Assembly: GCA_020060215.1 (NCBI GenBank) | Contig: JAGVAP010000053.1 | Span: forward strand, 1-64,000 | Reading direction: 5' to 3' | DNA: 64,000 nt | DNA from: Deltaproteobacteria bacterium | GTDB lineage: Bacteria > Desulfobacterota > DSM-4660 > Desulfatiglandales > HGW-15 | In this document: piece after piece, positions 53,377 through 63,979 of the stretch | Numbering within the stretch: the stretch's first letter is position 1 | How the letters are laid out: every line of letters begins with the position of its first letter | Program-made: the position numbers and the translations under genes | Notes under the pieces: model-generated | What the model was told of the DNA's origin: nothing | Database searches by the model: none | Seen by the model: only the letters and a program-made list of their open reading frames with translations

Positions 53377-54855
53377 TCAACCGTTTCGGTAGCGCCTGTA
53401 GGTCTCCACCTCTTTCCTGAGCCAGTCGGGCCAGTAAGATTCATCGATCGGGTAGCTCGCATCCAGCGCCTGGAAAGACCCGCTCCCGGTCACCTGCTCG
53501 ATCCTCTCCTTCTGATTGAACTTCACTTCATCCACGCCGATCAGTCTGGCGACCGCGCGGTTGATCTCTTCCAGGGATTTGTCATAGGGATTTGCGCCCA
53601 TGAAGGCCCTCTGCACGGCCAGCTCGGTCAGACACTCCCGGCCGCGATGCCATTCCTTGAAGGACGGGAAGAACATGGGACCGTAAGAAACCCAGAATTC
53701 GATGTACTTCGCCCCGGCATTGTAGACGACCCAGACCGAGCCGCCCTCGCTCACACTCCCCCTGACGATGCTGTCGTCTCCCATGGCGATGTTCCTGCCC
53801 TGGAGCAGGGAGTCCACCCCCCCGAATTTGAGACCGACCTCCTGATGGCGCGTCTTCCGCTCCCCCTCCTGGAACGTCCTCACCGCCTGCGGGAGCTTGA
53901 TCAGGGCGGGGAGGAGCTGTTTTTCCAGCCCCTCGGCCACTCCGACCGTCACCCCCCATCCGGATTCCGGGTTGGGGATGACGATGTCGGCCTTGGAGCT
54001 CCTGTAGTGATCGACGAGACTGAGACCCAGCTCTCTCCGCAGCTGGAAGATCTCCTTTCCCTGGAAGAGAGAGGCCACGTTCCCGTAGTACACTCCCTGG
54101 AAGATATCGGGCATGCTGGGGCCGCTCTTCAACCTCATGGTTTCGCACCCCTTGGAGGAGCAGATGGTCATCTCGGCCCCTTCATACTCCTTGCCGGTCT
54201 GCCCGCTCAGCCTCCTGTGAGAGCATGACTCCGAGCTCGCCACAAACGTCCCGTCGATGATGGCGTAGCAGAAGGGCTCAAAGGCCCGCTCGTCGTTCAG
54301 GCACAGCAGATAGGTCTCCTGGCCGTCGTGCACGAGAGCGACCAGCGCGAAAGTCGCTCTTCCGCTCAGCTTTTCGATAAGCCTCCTCCCGGCATTGAAG
54401 GTGACCCCCTCTTCCGTGATGTACTTGTGGAGCAAAGCGCCCACGATCTCGGTCTTGTTCTCGGTCTCCAGCGCATAATCCGGCTCCAGTTCCTGCCTCA
54501 GATCCTCCTCTTTGAGGAGGTATCCATCCATGGTCACGGCCGCAGCGTAGTTCGACACCTTCTTCGGACGGATCTCGATGGGTTCCACATTCACCCGCTC
54601 GGCCGTTTGCCTTTTCGTGTACCCGATGTTCCCGATCGCAGCCACAGGCTCAAGGTCCTGGAAGACCTTGATCAGGTTGTATCCGATGACCTCGGCAATC
54701 CTCCCCAGACCTTTGTGGACATAGATCCCTTTCCGTGTTCCCACCGCCAGGCCGGTGCTTGCCTTGCCCCGGTGCTGGCAGGCGCCCGTTGCAAGGAACG
54801 CCTTGTTGACCAGTTCCCTGTCCCCTGCGCCGTATACCCCGACGATACCGTCCAT
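53377..54855 (-). CDS. PurF-like class II glutamine amidotransferase/PRTase lacking the catalytic Cys
   Basis: A 492-residue paralogue of amidophosphoribosyltransferase. The N-terminus reads MDGIVGVYGAGDRELVN: the Cys that must become residue 1 in PurF is replaced by Asp, so glutamine hydrolysis should be lost. The rest of the glutaminase fold is kept (QHRGKASTGLAVGT, ASSESCSHRRL). The phosphoribosyltransferase half has MGDDSIVRGSVSEGG, close to PurF's PRPP loop (EDSIIRGTT), but NPESGWG replaces PDSGNYAAIGYS. The C-terminal 100 residues diverge further. The window holds a canonical purF at 59035-60477, so this gene likely has another role. The ATG has GGGGGGATGG upstream. Confidence 0.78.
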   Translation of the reverse strand: MDGIVGVYGAGDRELVNKAFLATGACQHRGKASTGLAVGTRKGIYVHKGLGRIAEVIGYNLIKVFQDLEPVAAIGNIGYTKRQTAERVNVEPIEIRPKKVSNYAAAVTMDGYLLKEEDLRQELEPDYALETENKTEIVGALLHKYITEEGVTFNAGRRLIEKLSGRATFALVALVHDGQETYLLCLNDERAFEPFCYAIIDGTFVASSESCSHRRLSGQTGKEYEGAEMTICSSKGCETMRLKSGPSMPDIFQGVYYGNVASLFQGKEIFQLRRELGLSLVDHYRSSKADIVIPNPESGWGVTVGVAEGLEKQLLPALIKLPQAVRTFQEGERKTRHQEVGLKFGGVDSLLQGRNIAMGDDSIVRGSVSEGGSVWVVYNAGAKYIEFWVSYGPMFFPSFKEWHRGRECLTELAVQRAFMGANPYDKSLEEINRAVARLIGVDEVKFNQKERIEQVTGSGSFQALDASYPIDESYWPDWLRKEVETYRRYRNG

Positions 54856-55325
54856 CAGCCATCCCCCCCGGCAATCTCAGTGCGCCTGACCGCACACGAG
54901 ATGAATTCATTCCAACTGTGCCTTTATAGAAAACCTCGGGGGGAGAGTCAACGAGCGTATTCGGGCGAGTGGCCAACCCTTTTCCATTTTCAAAGGGCTG
55001 AAGTCTTACGAACTCCCGCACCGTCTCTTCCTACGCATCTGACTTCCCTTGCGTGGGACCCGCTCTCCCTCGTCGGCAGAGGTCGGCAGGGCCGTTTGAG
55101 ATGGGGCAGAATGGCTCGGGCAGGGAGACTTCCTGCGGTTTCTCTTCTGTAGGAGGAGCAAGCTCCTGCTTGCGATCATCTCGGGATTGAATGAATCGCA
55201 ACCAGGAGCTTGCTCAGAGGGTGAGCCGGTCCTCGGCCGATTCGACGGACTCAGGATCCAAGATGCTGCATCCTGAATTTTGCATCCATTGGTTTCAGAT
55301 GAGGACAGGGTGAAAAACGATTGAA
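54856..55325. other. Gene-free stretch with an R1 repeat
   Basis: 470 bases between divergent-convergent neighbours. An R1 repeat lies at 55126-55216. The remainder has short non-conserved open frames only; no promoter motif was seen. Confidence 0.5.
55126..55216. repeat. REP-like repeat R1, complete copy
   Basis: The leader TTCCTGCGGTTTCTCTTCTG is followed by AGGAGCAAGCTCCTGCTTGC, a spacer, and GAATCGCAACCAGGAGCTTG. It shares leader and both arms with the copies at 8802 and 34541. Confidence 0.75.
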
Positions 55326-56096
55326 TCAGAAACTCAGGACGACGCTCACTCCTCCGTAGAGAAAGTCCGAGTCGTCGCTGAAGCTGGTGGCCCTGATCTT
55401 GTCCTCCGCTGCTCCCGACAAGGGGAACGAATAGGCGATAATGGGATTGACGACCAGGTATCTCCCCAGGGGGACCTTCAGACCGGCAGAGACGTTCCCG
55501 TCATGAAAGGCGCGGTACTTCTCCGTTGAATTCTCCTTCGTGAAGGCGTCATCATCCGAATAGCTGTAGGCCACGCCGCCGGCAAGGTCGAGGCTCATTC
55601 CCCTTCCCAGATCGAAGGAGTGGCCGATCCCCAGTCGGACATACCACTGCGGCGCGTGGGCGATCTCCCTGTACACGGTGAGGGTGGGGGCTAGAGCCAC
55701 ATTGAAGGTTCCGCTCAGATAGAGTTCCTCCGAGTCATCGACCCCGTCCAGATCGTAATAGATGTACCCGAAGGCCAGCCGGGCCGGCCCGAACACCCGG
55801 GCGTACTCGAGGGTGAAGTCCGTCTCCGACCACTCCTTCTCGTCGGGGGTGGCCGGGTCCCTGTCGTCGAACTCCGTATCCAGGTTCCCCCAGAGGTTCA
55901 CGGTGAAACCCTTGTAGCCCACGGTCATGGATGGTTGCACAACGATGCTGTCGTCACTCAGCTCGTATCCCCGCCAGATGTACTTGTTGAAGGCACCGAC
56001 AGCTGCACTGGCCGCAGGCTTGTCCTCTTCGGCCATTGCATGCGAGAAGGTGATGCTCATAAGACCAACCAGAATCACTGTGAATACCCGTTTCAT
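55326..56096 (-). CDS. TorF-family-like outer membrane porin
   Basis: A 256-residue secreted protein with a signal peptide (residues 1-22, cleavage after AMA). AVGAFNKYIWRGYELSDD at the start of the mature part is typical of the TorF family of putative porins. Beta-strand-rich sequence follows, ending GGVSVVLSF with a C-terminal Phe. The ATG at 56096 was chosen because GGGAGAAG precedes it; the longer frame from 56144 has a hydrophilic lead. It probably forms a small outer membrane channel. Stands alone. Confidence 0.8.
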   Translation of the reverse strand: MKRVFTVILVGLMSITFSHAMAEEDKPAASAAVGAFNKYIWRGYELSDDSIVVQPSMTVGYKGFTVNLWGNLDTEFDDRDPATPDEKEWSETDFTLEYARVFGPARLAFGYIYYDLDGVDDSEELYLSGTFNVALAPTLTVYREIAHAPQWYVRLGIGHSFDLGRGMSLDLAGGVAYSYSDDDAFTKENSTEKYRAFHDGNVSAGLKVPLGRYLVVNPIIAYSFPLSGAAEDKIRATSFSDDSDFLYGGVSVVLSF

Positions 56097-56638
56097 TCTC
56101 TTCTCCCTTGCCTGGCCCGGAGCAGGGCAAATCAGCCCCGCCACGGGACCGGTGATTTAGCAGGCTGTCTCAGGCCTGTTTGCATGATTTCAGGCAAGAG
56201 CCGTGCCGAAAGGGGTAGGCGAGGATAACTCCTTGTCAAAGCGGTGTTTCCCGAATAATGGCAGGGAACAGGGGAGAGGGATGAACCCACAGAAATGTTA
56301 CGGGATGGCGGAGTTTCTACCAATTTGTAATGGGGAGAGACCCAAACGAACATCGAACGTCCAACATCCAACATCCAATGAGAACATCGAAGAACGAGTA
56401 TTGACGCTGTCGTAAAAAGTCCCGTTACGCGCATCTGTCATTTCGACCGCAGGGAGAAATCGAAGGTCGAAGTGCAGGGAAAACCGAAAGACAGGAGGCG
56501 GACGTCGTACACCGGAGCGTGAGTCGTCCAGAACTTCTTCATTTGGACTGGATTGATCATTCGGGCTTTGACATCTGGATTTCAAGCCATTCTTCCTACC
56601 CTGGAACGTTTCACCAGAAGTGGACCACCGTCTTTCCA
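56097..56638. other. 542-base gene-free stretch with ATCCAAC direct repeats
   Basis: No supported gene. Near 56345-56395 lie short direct repeats (CCAACATCCAACATCCAATG) and near 56408-56470 a stretch GTCATTTCGACC..GGGAGAAATC-like, both of which recall dispersed repeats of other bacterial genomes, from memory. No transcription signal was identified. Confidence 0.5.
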
Positions 56639-58180
56639 CTACCGATACTGTCTCGGGTCGATACTGTACTTCTTGATCTTGTAGCCGAAAATCCTTTCCG
56701 TGGTCCGGAGGGAACCGGCAGCCTGCCTCATGTTGCCCCGACTGCTCTTGAGCGCATCGATCAGCAACTCCTTCTCGTATCTCTCCACGGCATCTCCGAG
56801 GGACTGGGCCTGCTGTGTGCCCGTCTGCTCGGCCGTCTGAAGCGTGGGGGGCAAGTGGTATGCATGGATCACCTGGTCATCGCAGAGGAGCACCGCCCTC
56901 TCGATGCAGTTCTCGAGTTCCCTCACGTTGCCGGGCCAGTGATACTGGACCAGTGCGTCTATGGCGGGCGTTGAAATCCGCTTGATGTCCTTCCCGTACT
57001 CTCCGGCATACTTCTCCAGGAAGTAGTCCGACAGCAGCAGGATATCCGCCTCCCGGTCCCTCAGGGGGGGAAGGAAGATGGGGTACACATTGAGGCGGTA
57101 GAAGAGATCCTCTCGGAACGTACCGGCTTCCACCTCACCGGCCAGGTTCCTGTTCGTCGCCGCGATCAGGCGGACATTGACCTTGATGGTCTTCGTCCCC
57201 CCCAGTCTTTCCAGCTCCCTTTCCTGCAGCACCCTCAGCAGTTTCCCCTGGCTCTCCAGGGCAAGGGATCCGATCTCGTCCAGGAACATGGTTCCTCCGT
57301 TCGCGAGCTCGAACTTGCCTTCCTTCTGGCGGTTCGCACCGGTGAATGCCCCTTTTTCATACCCGAAGAGCTCCGCCTCCACGAGATTGGCGGGAATGGC
57401 GGCGCAATTCACCTTGACGAAGGGCTTTCCCGCGCGGAGGCTGTTGTAGTGTATGGCATTGGCGGCCAGTTCCTTCCCTGTTCCGCTCTCGCCTAGGAGC
57501 AGGACGGTCGCATTGCTCTTGGCCACCTGGGTGATCAGGTAGAAGACCTCCTGCATCTTCCTGCTGTTCCCGAGGATGTTGCTGAAGCTGTATTTCTTCC
57601 CCAGCTCCCGCCTCAGTCTCAGGTTTTCCGCATTGAGCAGTTCCCGCTCCTTTTCGATCTCATGCAGGAGGAGGACCTTCTGGGCTATGAGGCTGCTGAT
57701 GATGGCCAGAAACCGCAGATCGTCGTCGATGGCGGCGGGCGCCTTGAAGAGACGGTCCACGCTCAGCGCACCGATGACCTTCGGACCTTCTTTGATGGGG
57801 ACGCAGAAGAAGGACATGCTGGACTTGTCGATCTGGCTCCTGGCCCCTGTTCGATCCAGAAAGAGCGGCTCTTCGTCCAGGTGGGGAACGGCCATGGGAC
57901 GCCCTGATTCGATGACACGGCCTGTAATCCCTTCACCCAGCTTGTACCTCCCCCTGGTCTTGGCCGCGGGAGAGATGCCGTGCGCAACCGTGATTCGTAT
58001 CTCCTGCGTGTCGGAATCCAGCAGGGTAATGGATCCCCTGTTCATCTCCATGTGACGGGAGAGAAGGTCGAGCACATCGTAGAGGGCCTTCCTCAAGTCA
58101 AACGTCGCGTGGATCGCCTTGGTAATCTCGTACAGGCACGAGATCCTCTCCGGGTCCTTCCCGGTCTGCTGGTGCGCCAT
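56639..58180 (-). CDS. nifA: NifA-type sigma-54-dependent activator
   Basis: A 513-residue enhancer-binding protein. Residues 15-175 are a GAF domain with [19 protein letters not shown], as in NifA. The AAA+ domain follows: Walker [15 protein letters not shown] near 210, sigma-54 contact motif GAFTGA near 260, Walker [13 protein letters not shown] near 280. The C-terminal Fis-type HTH ends [20 protein letters not shown], which matches NifA better than NtrC. No receiver domain is present. AGGGAGGT precedes the ATG. It may act on the sigma-54 promoter of amt or on nif genes outside the window. Confidence 0.85.
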   Translation of the reverse strand: MAHQQTGKDPERISCLYEITKAIHATFDLRKALYDVLDLLSRHMEMNRGSITLLDSDTQEIRITVAHGISPAAKTRGRYKLGEGITGRVIESGRPMAVPHLDEEPLFLDRTGARSQIDKSSMSFFCVPIKEGPKVIGALSVDRLFKAPAAIDDDLRFLAIISSLIAQKVLLLHEIEKERELLNAENLRLRRELGKKYSFSNILGNSRKMQEVFYLITQVAKSNATVLLLGESGTGKELAANAIHYNSLRAGKPFVKVNCAAIPANLVEAELFGYEKGAFTGANRQKEGKFELANGGTMFLDEIGSLALESQGKLLRVLQERELERLGGTKTIKVNVRLIAATNRNLAGEVEAGTFREDLFYRLNVYPIFLPPLRDREADILLLSDYFLEKYAGEYGKDIKRISTPAIDALVQYHWPGNVRELENCIERAVLLCDDQVIHAYHLPPTLQTAEQTGTQQAQSLGDAVERYEKELLIDALKSSRGNMRQAAGSLRTTERIFGYKIKKYSIDPRQYR

Positions 58181-58431
58181 GGGTTCGGGACCTCCCTGCC
58201 CCGTTGTTCCAGAAACTACAAAAATGTAGAAGCGAGCGCAATCTCTTTTTGCGTGGCCCCCTTCTTGACCCGAAGTGTGCTATGCAACGCCAGGGTAGAG
58301 CCTGGCCCCCCCCGGGTCCCTTTGAGTTGATTCGAAAAGGTTCATGATCTATATTCGACCGGAGTTCACCGTCCGGTGTCGAGAAACCCGGGCTGTGCGC
58401 GCAGACTGGAATGCTTGCTCAGGGTACTCCA
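58181..58431. other. Divergent intergenic stretch
   Basis: 251 bases between the NifA-type gene and the PilZ gene. No sigma-54 consensus was seen. Short AT-poor sequence without a clear promoter. Confidence 0.4.
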
Positions 58432-58788
58432 ATGAAACAGGACAAGAGAAGACACCCCAGGACCGGTTCTCATAATCTGGTCTCCTATGTTTGCCTGGAT
58501 GAGGGCGCCCATGTGAAAAGCGAAGGGATAGGGAGGACATTGAACGTAAGCGAGGGGGGGATCCTGCTGGAGACCCGGGAACCCTTCGATCCCTCGTGCA
58601 CCATCACCCTGATGATCGCCCTCGAGGATGAACTGATGGAACTCAAGGGAAGAGTCGCCTACGCAAAGGAGCGCGCGGGCGGCAGGCATGAGACCGGAAT
58701 TCAATTCATCGATTCCGAAGAGAAGAAGATGCGGCTCCTGAGACAATTCATCACGATCTGCGGCAGCGACAGCGAAGCCCCGCCATGA
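58432..58788 (+). CDS. PilZ-domain protein
   Basis: A 118-residue single PilZ domain, a receptor for cyclic di-GMP. The RxxxR motif appears as RRHPR near residue 6 and the second motif as NVSEGGILLE near 43. MKQDKRRHPR is the usual start; an upstream ATG at 58411 is possible. Binding should alter motility or polysaccharide production. It lies alone between the NifA-type gene and purF. Confidence 0.85.
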   Translation: MKQDKRRHPRTGSHNLVSYVCLDEGAHVKSEGIGRTLNVSEGGILLETREPFDPSCTITLMIALEDELMELKGRVAYAKERAGGRHETGIQFIDSEEKKMRLLRQFITICGSDSEAPP

Positions 58789-58830
58789 CCCTTTGTGGTT
58801 CGATCGAACAGTGACTCCCTGGTGGTTTCC

Positions 58831-58903
58831 CGTAGGAGAAAGCTCCTGCTTATCGATCTTCTCGGAAATGAAGGAATCGCAAGCAGGAGCTTGCTCCTAC
58901 AGG
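58831..58903. repeat. REP-like repeat R1, complete copy
   Basis: GTAGGAGAAAGCTCCTGCTT, a spacer with GATCTTCTCGG, then GAATCGCAAGCAGGAGCTTG and CTCCTAC. It is the best-paired copy; the ends GTAGGAG and CTCCTAC are complementary. Confidence 0.8.
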
Positions 58904-59034
58904 AAGAGCGCTTCAACGATATTCATTCATATTGAAGCTTGTCCGCCGGTTCTTGGTTCGGAGTGAGGGTTCTCGATCCATTTGGCGCTCCAGTTGGGAG
59001 ACATCTCCTTGGTTCCCCGGCCCCTGGCGCCACG

Positions 59035-60477
59035 CTATTCGAAACACCCCTTATGGAAGCTCTCGTCCACCGGCACGGGATAGTGGCCGTCGAAGCAGGC
59101 CAGGCAGAGGTCTTCCCTGGGGATCTGTGAGGCCTTCACCAGCTGGTCGACTCCAAGATAGGCCAGGCTGTCGAGGCCGATGAAATCCCGGATCTCCGAT
59201 ACGCTCTTCTGGGCGGCAATCAACTCACCCTTGGTCGAAAAATCGATCCCGTAATGGCAGGGGAACCGGTGCGGCGGACAGCTGACCAGCATGTGGATCT
59301 CCCGGGCGCCGATCTTGCGCAGGTTCTTGATCCTGGTACGGGCCGTCGTCCCGCGGATGATGGAATCCTCGATCACCAGCACGGTTCGGTCCTTCAGCAC
59401 CTGTTTCACGGGATTGAGTTTCACCTTTACACCGAAATCCCTCATGTTCTGAGAGGGCTGGATAAAGGTACGGCCCACGTAGTGATTCCGGATCACCCCC
59501 ATTTCCAGCGGGATGCCGGATGCGTGGGAATACCCGATGGCCGCATAGTTGCCTGAGTCGGGGAAAGGCATGACAAAGTCCAGCTGGCGTGGGAACTGCC
59601 GGGCCAGCAACTCCCCCTGTCGCTTGCGGAAGAGGTATACATTCTGGCCGAACACGTCGCTGTCCGGGCGGGCAAAGTAGATGAGTTCGAAGATGCAGTG
59701 GGACTTTCGGTCAACCCGCTCGCTCCGGATGCTCTTCAGCCCGTGCCGGTCGATGATCAGGATCTCTCCGGGCTCGATCTCCCTCACGTACTCCGCCTCC
59801 ACCAGGTCGAGGGCGCAGGTCTCCGAGGCAATGACATGGCTGTCCTTCAACCGGCCGAGGCAGAGGGGCCGGAATCCATGGGTGTCCCGGACGGCGATCA
59901 GGGAGTCTTCGGTCATCACGACCATGGAGTAGGCGCCATGGAGGCGGGCAACGGCCTCCTTCATGGCATGCTCCAACCCTTTTCGGATGGCCTTGGCAAT
60001 GACGTGGAGCACCACCTCGCTGTCCATCGTGGTCTGAAAGATCGACCCCGCCCTTTCGAGCTGGACCCTGATCTTCCGCGCATTCACCAGGTTGCCGTTG
60101 TGTGCAATGGCAAGGCTCCTTCCGGAGTGGTGAACCATGAGGGGCTGTGCATTCACCAGGAGGCTGGATCCGGTGGTCGAGTACCGGACATGGCCGAGGG
60201 CCATGCTCCCCTTCAGTCCTTGCAGAACCCCCTCGTTGAAGACCTCCGGAACGAGCCCCATCGCCTTGTGCTCCGTGACCGTGCTGCCGTCGGAGACGAC
60301 CATTCCGGCGCTCTCCTGTCCCCTGTGCTGCAGGGCATAGAGGCCGAAATAGGTGAGCTTCGCCGCATCGTCGTTCCCGTAAACCGCAAACAGCCCGCAT
60401 TCATCACGGGGACGATCTTCAAGAAAGTCGGAAGGCGGAAGGCGAAATTCGGTATGAGCACCAAATCTTGAATGCAT
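59035..60477 (-). CDS. purF: Amidophosphoribosyltransferase PurF
   Basis: A 480-residue enzyme that makes phosphoribosylamine from PRPP and glutamine, the first step of purine synthesis. A short propeptide of about 25 residues precedes the catalytic Cys in RDECGLFAVYGND. The glutaminase motifs GHVRYSTTGSS and HNGNLVNA are present. The PRPP-binding loop is VIEDSIIRGTTARTR near 350. Cysteines for an Fe-S cluster may be in SCPPHRFPCHYG and LCLACFDG. The ATG at 60477 was preferred to one at 60510 because GGAGG lies about nine bases upstream. Convergent with the PilZ gene and co-directional with carB. Confidence 0.93.
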   Translation of the reverse strand: MHSRFGAHTEFRLPPSDFLEDRPRDECGLFAVYGNDDAAKLTYFGLYALQHRGQESAGMVVSDGSTVTEHKAMGLVPEVFNEGVLQGLKGSMALGHVRYSTTGSSLLVNAQPLMVHHSGRSLAIAHNGNLVNARKIRVQLERAGSIFQTTMDSEVVLHVIAKAIRKGLEHAMKEAVARLHGAYSMVVMTEDSLIAVRDTHGFRPLCLGRLKDSHVIASETCALDLVEAEYVREIEPGEILIIDRHGLKSIRSERVDRKSHCIFELIYFARPDSDVFGQNVYLFRKRQGELLARQFPRQLDFVMPFPDSGNYAAIGYSHASGIPLEMGVIRNHYVGRTFIQPSQNMRDFGVKVKLNPVKQVLKDRTVLVIEDSIIRGTTARTRIKNLRKIGAREIHMLVSCPPHRFPCHYGIDFSTKGELIAAQKSVSEIRDFIGLDSLAYLGVDQLVKASQIPREDLCLACFDGHYPVPVDESFHKGCFE

Positions 60478-60604
60478 CCCCTTACGCCTCCCTGGAGCGG
60501 GTGGATTCATCTTGACGGAAGAACCCTGTCTCTGACTTTTCCATTTTCATCCCTCTGGCCAAACAGACGGCTCGTTATCCAGTTTGGTCGAACTCATAAA
60601 TCCC

Positions 60605-60673
60605 GCCACGAAGGCAAAAAGTCACTGAGGAATTACCCATATGCCTTTCTTTGTGTCTCGGTGTTCTTGCGGC
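60605..60673. repeat. ACGAAG-type palindromic repeat R2, degenerate copy
   Basis: GCCACGAAGGCAAAAAGTCA and CTTTGTGTCTCGGTGTTCTT, imperfectly paired, between carB and purF. Confidence 0.6.
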
Positions 60674-60715
60674 CGATCCTTCACCCTTCCACTTTCCCAC
60701 TTCCGCCTTTCTTCC

Positions 60716-63700
60716 TCAGTCCCTGAACCTGTGGATCAAGGAATCCACCCGATGGTACTCCTGGAGAGTCCTGACATGCACCCGGCCTTCCCGGAGGGAT
60801 TGAATGGCGAGGACGGTTGCATGTGCTGCGGCAAGCGTGGTTGTATACGGGATGCCCAGCGTCAAAGCGGTTCGCCTGATCTGATAGGACTCGGAGACCG
60901 CCTTTTTGTGAGCGGTCGTGTTGATGACCAGCTGGATCCCGCCGTTCTTCATCACGTCCACGATGTGCGGCCTCCCTTCTCCCACTTTCTTCAAGGCCTG
61001 ATTGTGGATTCCGTGACTCAGCAGAAAGGCGGAGGTTCCCCTGGTGGCCGCAATCCCGAATCCGATCTCCCGGAAGAGGGCGGCCGTCTTCAGGATGGCC
61101 GGCTTATCCTCATCCTTGACGCTGATGAATACGGTCCCCGAGAGGGGGAGCCTCTGGCCGGCCGCGATCTGGGACTTCGCAAAGGCGAGGCCGAAACCCT
61201 GGTCGATGCCCATGACCTCGCCGGTCGATCTCATCTCCGGCCCGAGGATCGTGTCCACACCCGGGAACCGGGCAAAGGGGAAGACCGACTCCTTCACCGA
61301 TATGTAAGAGGGCGTCACCTCGTCCGTGAGCCCCAGATCCTTCAACCTCATCCCCATGATCACCTTGGTGGCCATCTTTGCGAGGGGGATCCCCGTGGCC
61401 TTGCTCACAAAGGGAATGGTCCTGGAGGCCCTGGGGTTGACCTCCAGCACATAGATGCGGCCGTCCTTGACCGCATACTGGACATTCATCAGGCCGACCA
61501 CGCTCAACTCGCGTGCCATGGCCTTGGTGTGCACCCTGACTTCTTCGATGATGCGGGACTTCAGGGAGATCGGAGGGAGCACGCAGGCGCTGTCCCCGCT
61601 GTGAATCCCGGCTTCCTCGATGTGCTCCATGATCCCGCCGATCACCGTCACCTCTCCGTCGGAAATGGCGTCCACATCGATCTCCACCGCATGCTCCAGA
61701 AAGCGGTCGATGAGGACCGGCTTACCCGGCGAGACCTGGACCGCGTTCCGGATGTAACGCTCCAAGTCCGCACGGTCGTAGACGATCTCCATGGCCCGAC
61801 CCCCAAGGACGAAGGAGGGCCTCACCACGACGGGGTACCCGATCTCCGCTGCGATCTTCAGGGCATCCTCCTCGTTGGTGGCGGTCCCGTTCGGAGGCTG
61901 GAGGATGTCCAGCTTCTTCAGCATCCGCTGAAAGCGGTCCCTGTCCTCCGCCTGGTAGATGCTGTCGGGGCTGGTCCCCAGGATGGTGACGCCCGCCTCG
62001 GACAGCGGCACGGACAGATTCAGCGGCGTCTGCCCCCCGAACTGCACGATCACCCCTTCGGGGTTCTCCTGCTCCACGATGTGGAGCACGTCCTCCCTGG
62101 TCAGGGGCTCGAAGTAGAGTCTGTCGGAGGTATCGTAGTCCGTGCTCACCGTCTCGGGGTTGCTGTTGACCATGATGCTCTCGATGCCCATCTCCCGGAG
62201 CGCAAAGGAGGCCTGCACGCAGCAATAATCGAACTCGATCCCCTGTCCGATCCGGTTGGGGCCGCCCCCCAGGATGATCACCTTCTTCCGGGGGGTGCTG
62301 CGGATCTCGTTCTCCTTCTCATAGGTGGAGTAGTAATAAGGGGTGTAAGCCTCGAACTCCGCGGCACAGGTGTCGACCAGCTTGTAGACAGGACAGACTC
62401 CCTTTTCCCTGCGCGTCTTTCGGATCCCCTCCTCCTGGGTTCGGAAGAGCTCGGCCAGCCGCACGTCCGAGAATCCGTACTCCTTGACCCGCTTCAGGAA
62501 CTCAGGCTCCCATCGATCCGGGGAAATGCCCTTTTCCGCGAGATCCAGGAGGTGTTTCTCCGCCTCATGGATCTCGCGGATGTGGTAGAGGAACCAGCGA
62601 TCGATGCGGGTGAGCTCGTAGATCCGCTCCAGAGACATGCCGCACTCCAGCGCGTCGCGGATGTAGAAGAGCCTCCTGGAATTGGGTTCGAGAAGATGGG
62701 CCTCGATCTCACGGGGGTCGAGAGGCCGGGAACCATTCCCCTTCCCCGCGGACCCCAGACCGAATCGGCCGATTTCCAGGGAGCGGACCGCTTTCTGAAG
62801 GGCCTCCTTGAAGGTCCTCCCTATGGCCATGGTCTCGCCTACGGACTTCATGGAGGTGCTCAGCCGATCCTGGGCGCCTGGAAACTTTTCGAAGGTCCAT
62901 CGGGGGATCTTGACCACGCAGTAGTCGATGGTCGGTTCAAAGGAGGCGAGGGTCTCCCGGGTGATGTCGTTCGAGATCTCGTCCAGGGTGTATCCGACCG
63001 CCAGTTTGGCCGCGATCTTCGCGATCGGAAAACCGGTGGCCTTGGAGGCGAGGGCCGAACTTCTGGAGACCCTCGGATTCATCTCGATCACCATCATCTC
63101 GCCGTTTTCGGGATGAATGGCGAACTGGATATTGGATCCGCCGGTCTCCACCCCGATCTCCCGGATGATGTCGATCGCGCTGTCCCTCATCTTCTGGTAT
63201 TCGCGGTCCGTGAGGGTCTGCGCAGGGGCCACGGTGATGCTGTCGCCGGTGTGTACCCCCATGGGATCGAAGTTCTCGATGGAGCAGATGATCACGACAT
63301 TGTCTTTGAAATCCCTCATCACCTCCAGCTCGTACTCCTTCCAGCCGATGAGGGACTCCTCCATGATGATCTCGGAGATCATGCTCGCCTCCAGCCCGTC
63401 GCCGGCGAGCGTCTCCATCTCTTCCCGGTTGTAGGCGATGCCGCTTCCCAGCCCGCCCAGGGTGAAGCTTGCCCGGAGGATGATGGGGTATCCGATCCAT
63501 TCCGCGATCTCCCTCGCCTGGGCCAGGTTCCTTGCAATGCCGTTCCTGGGGACCCGCAGTCCGATGCGCAGCATGGCGTCTCTGAAGAGCTCGCGGTCCT
63601 CCGCCTTCTTGATCACGGGGAGGGAGGCGCCGATCATCTCCACACCCAATCGCTCCAGGATTCCGCTCTCCGCCATCTTGACGGCCGTATTGAGCCCGGT

Positions 63701-63979
63701 CTGACCGCCCAGCGTGGGGAGGATGGCCTGGGGCCGCTCCCGCTCGATCACCTTGGCTACAAACTCCGGTGTGATGGGTTCAATGTAGGTCCTGTGGGCC
63801 ATGTCGGGATCGGTCATGATGGTGGCCGGGTTGCTGTTGATCAGCACCACCTCGTAGCCCTCTTCCTTCAGGGCCTTGCAGGCCTGGGTTCCGGAGTAGT
63901 CGAATTCACAGGCCTGGCCGATGACGATCGGGCCTGAGCCGATGATGAGGATCTTATGAATGTCTTTGCGCTTGGGCAT
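60716..63979 (-). CDS. carB: Carbamoyl phosphate synthase large subunit CarB
   Basis: A 1087-residue enzyme that makes carbamoyl phosphate from bicarbonate, ammonia and ATP, for pyrimidine and arginine synthesis. Two homologous ATP-grasp halves are visible: [20 protein letters not shown] near the start and [20 protein letters not shown] near 560. [20 protein letters not shown] is the first-half metal loop, [18 protein letters not shown] the second. A C-terminal MGS-like regulatory domain follows. The ATG at 63979 has no strong ribosome-binding site. The small subunit carA is presumably outside the right edge. Confidence 0.96.
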   Translation of the reverse strand: MPKRKDIHKILIIGSGPIVIGQACEFDYSGTQACKALKEEGYEVVLINSNPATIMTDPDMAHRTYIEPITPEFVAKVIERERPQAILPTLGGQTGLNTAVKMAESGILERLGVEMIGASLPVIKKAEDRELFRDAMLRIGLRVPRNGIARNLAQAREIAEWIGYPIILRASFTLGGLGSGIAYNREEMETLAGDGLEASMISEIIMEESLIGWKEYELEVMRDFKDNVVIICSIENFDPMGVHTGDSITVAPAQTLTDREYQKMRDSAIDIIREIGVETGGSNIQFAIHPENGEMMVIEMNPRVSRSSALASKATGFPIAKIAAKLAVGYTLDEISNDITRETLASFEPTIDYCVVKIPRWTFEKFPGAQDRLSTSMKSVGETMAIGRTFKEALQKAVRSLEIGRFGLGSAGKGNGSRPLDPREIEAHLLEPNSRRLFYIRDALECGMSLERIYELTRIDRWFLYHIREIHEAEKHLLDLAEKGISPDRWEPEFLKRVKEYGFSDVRLAELFRTQEEGIRKTRREKGVCPVYKLVDTCAAEFEAYTPYYYSTYEKENEIRSTPRKKVIILGGGPNRIGQGIEFDYCCVQASFALREMGIESIMVNSNPETVSTDYDTSDRLYFEPLTREDVLHIVEQENPEGVIVQFGGQTPLNLSVPLSEAGVTILGTSPDSIYQAEDRDRFQRMLKKLDILQPPNGTATNEEDALKIAAEIGYPVVVRPSFVLGGRAMEIVYDRADLERYIRNAVQVSPGKPVLIDRFLEHAVEIDVDAISDGEVTVIGGIMEHIEEAGIHSGDSACVLPPISLKSRIIEEVRVHTKAMARELSVVGLMNVQYAVKDGRIYVLEVNPRASRTIPFVSKATGIPLAKMATKVIMGMRLKDLGLTDEVTPSYISVKESVFPFARFPGVDTILGPEMRSTGEVMGIDQGFGLAFAKSQIAAGQRLPLSGTVFISVKDEDKPAILKTAALFREIGFGIAATRGTSAFLLSHGIHNQALKKVGEGRPHIVDVMKNGGIQLVINTTAHKKAVSESYQIRRTALTLGIPYTTTLAAAHATVLAIQSLREGRVHVRTLQEYHRVDSLIHRFRD

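Noticed and set aside
60641..63937. 1098-codon open frame antisense to carB
   Set aside because: It is the complement of an intact, highly conserved carB; its product is Asp/His/Gly-rich with no recognisable domain. High GC content makes such antisense frames common.
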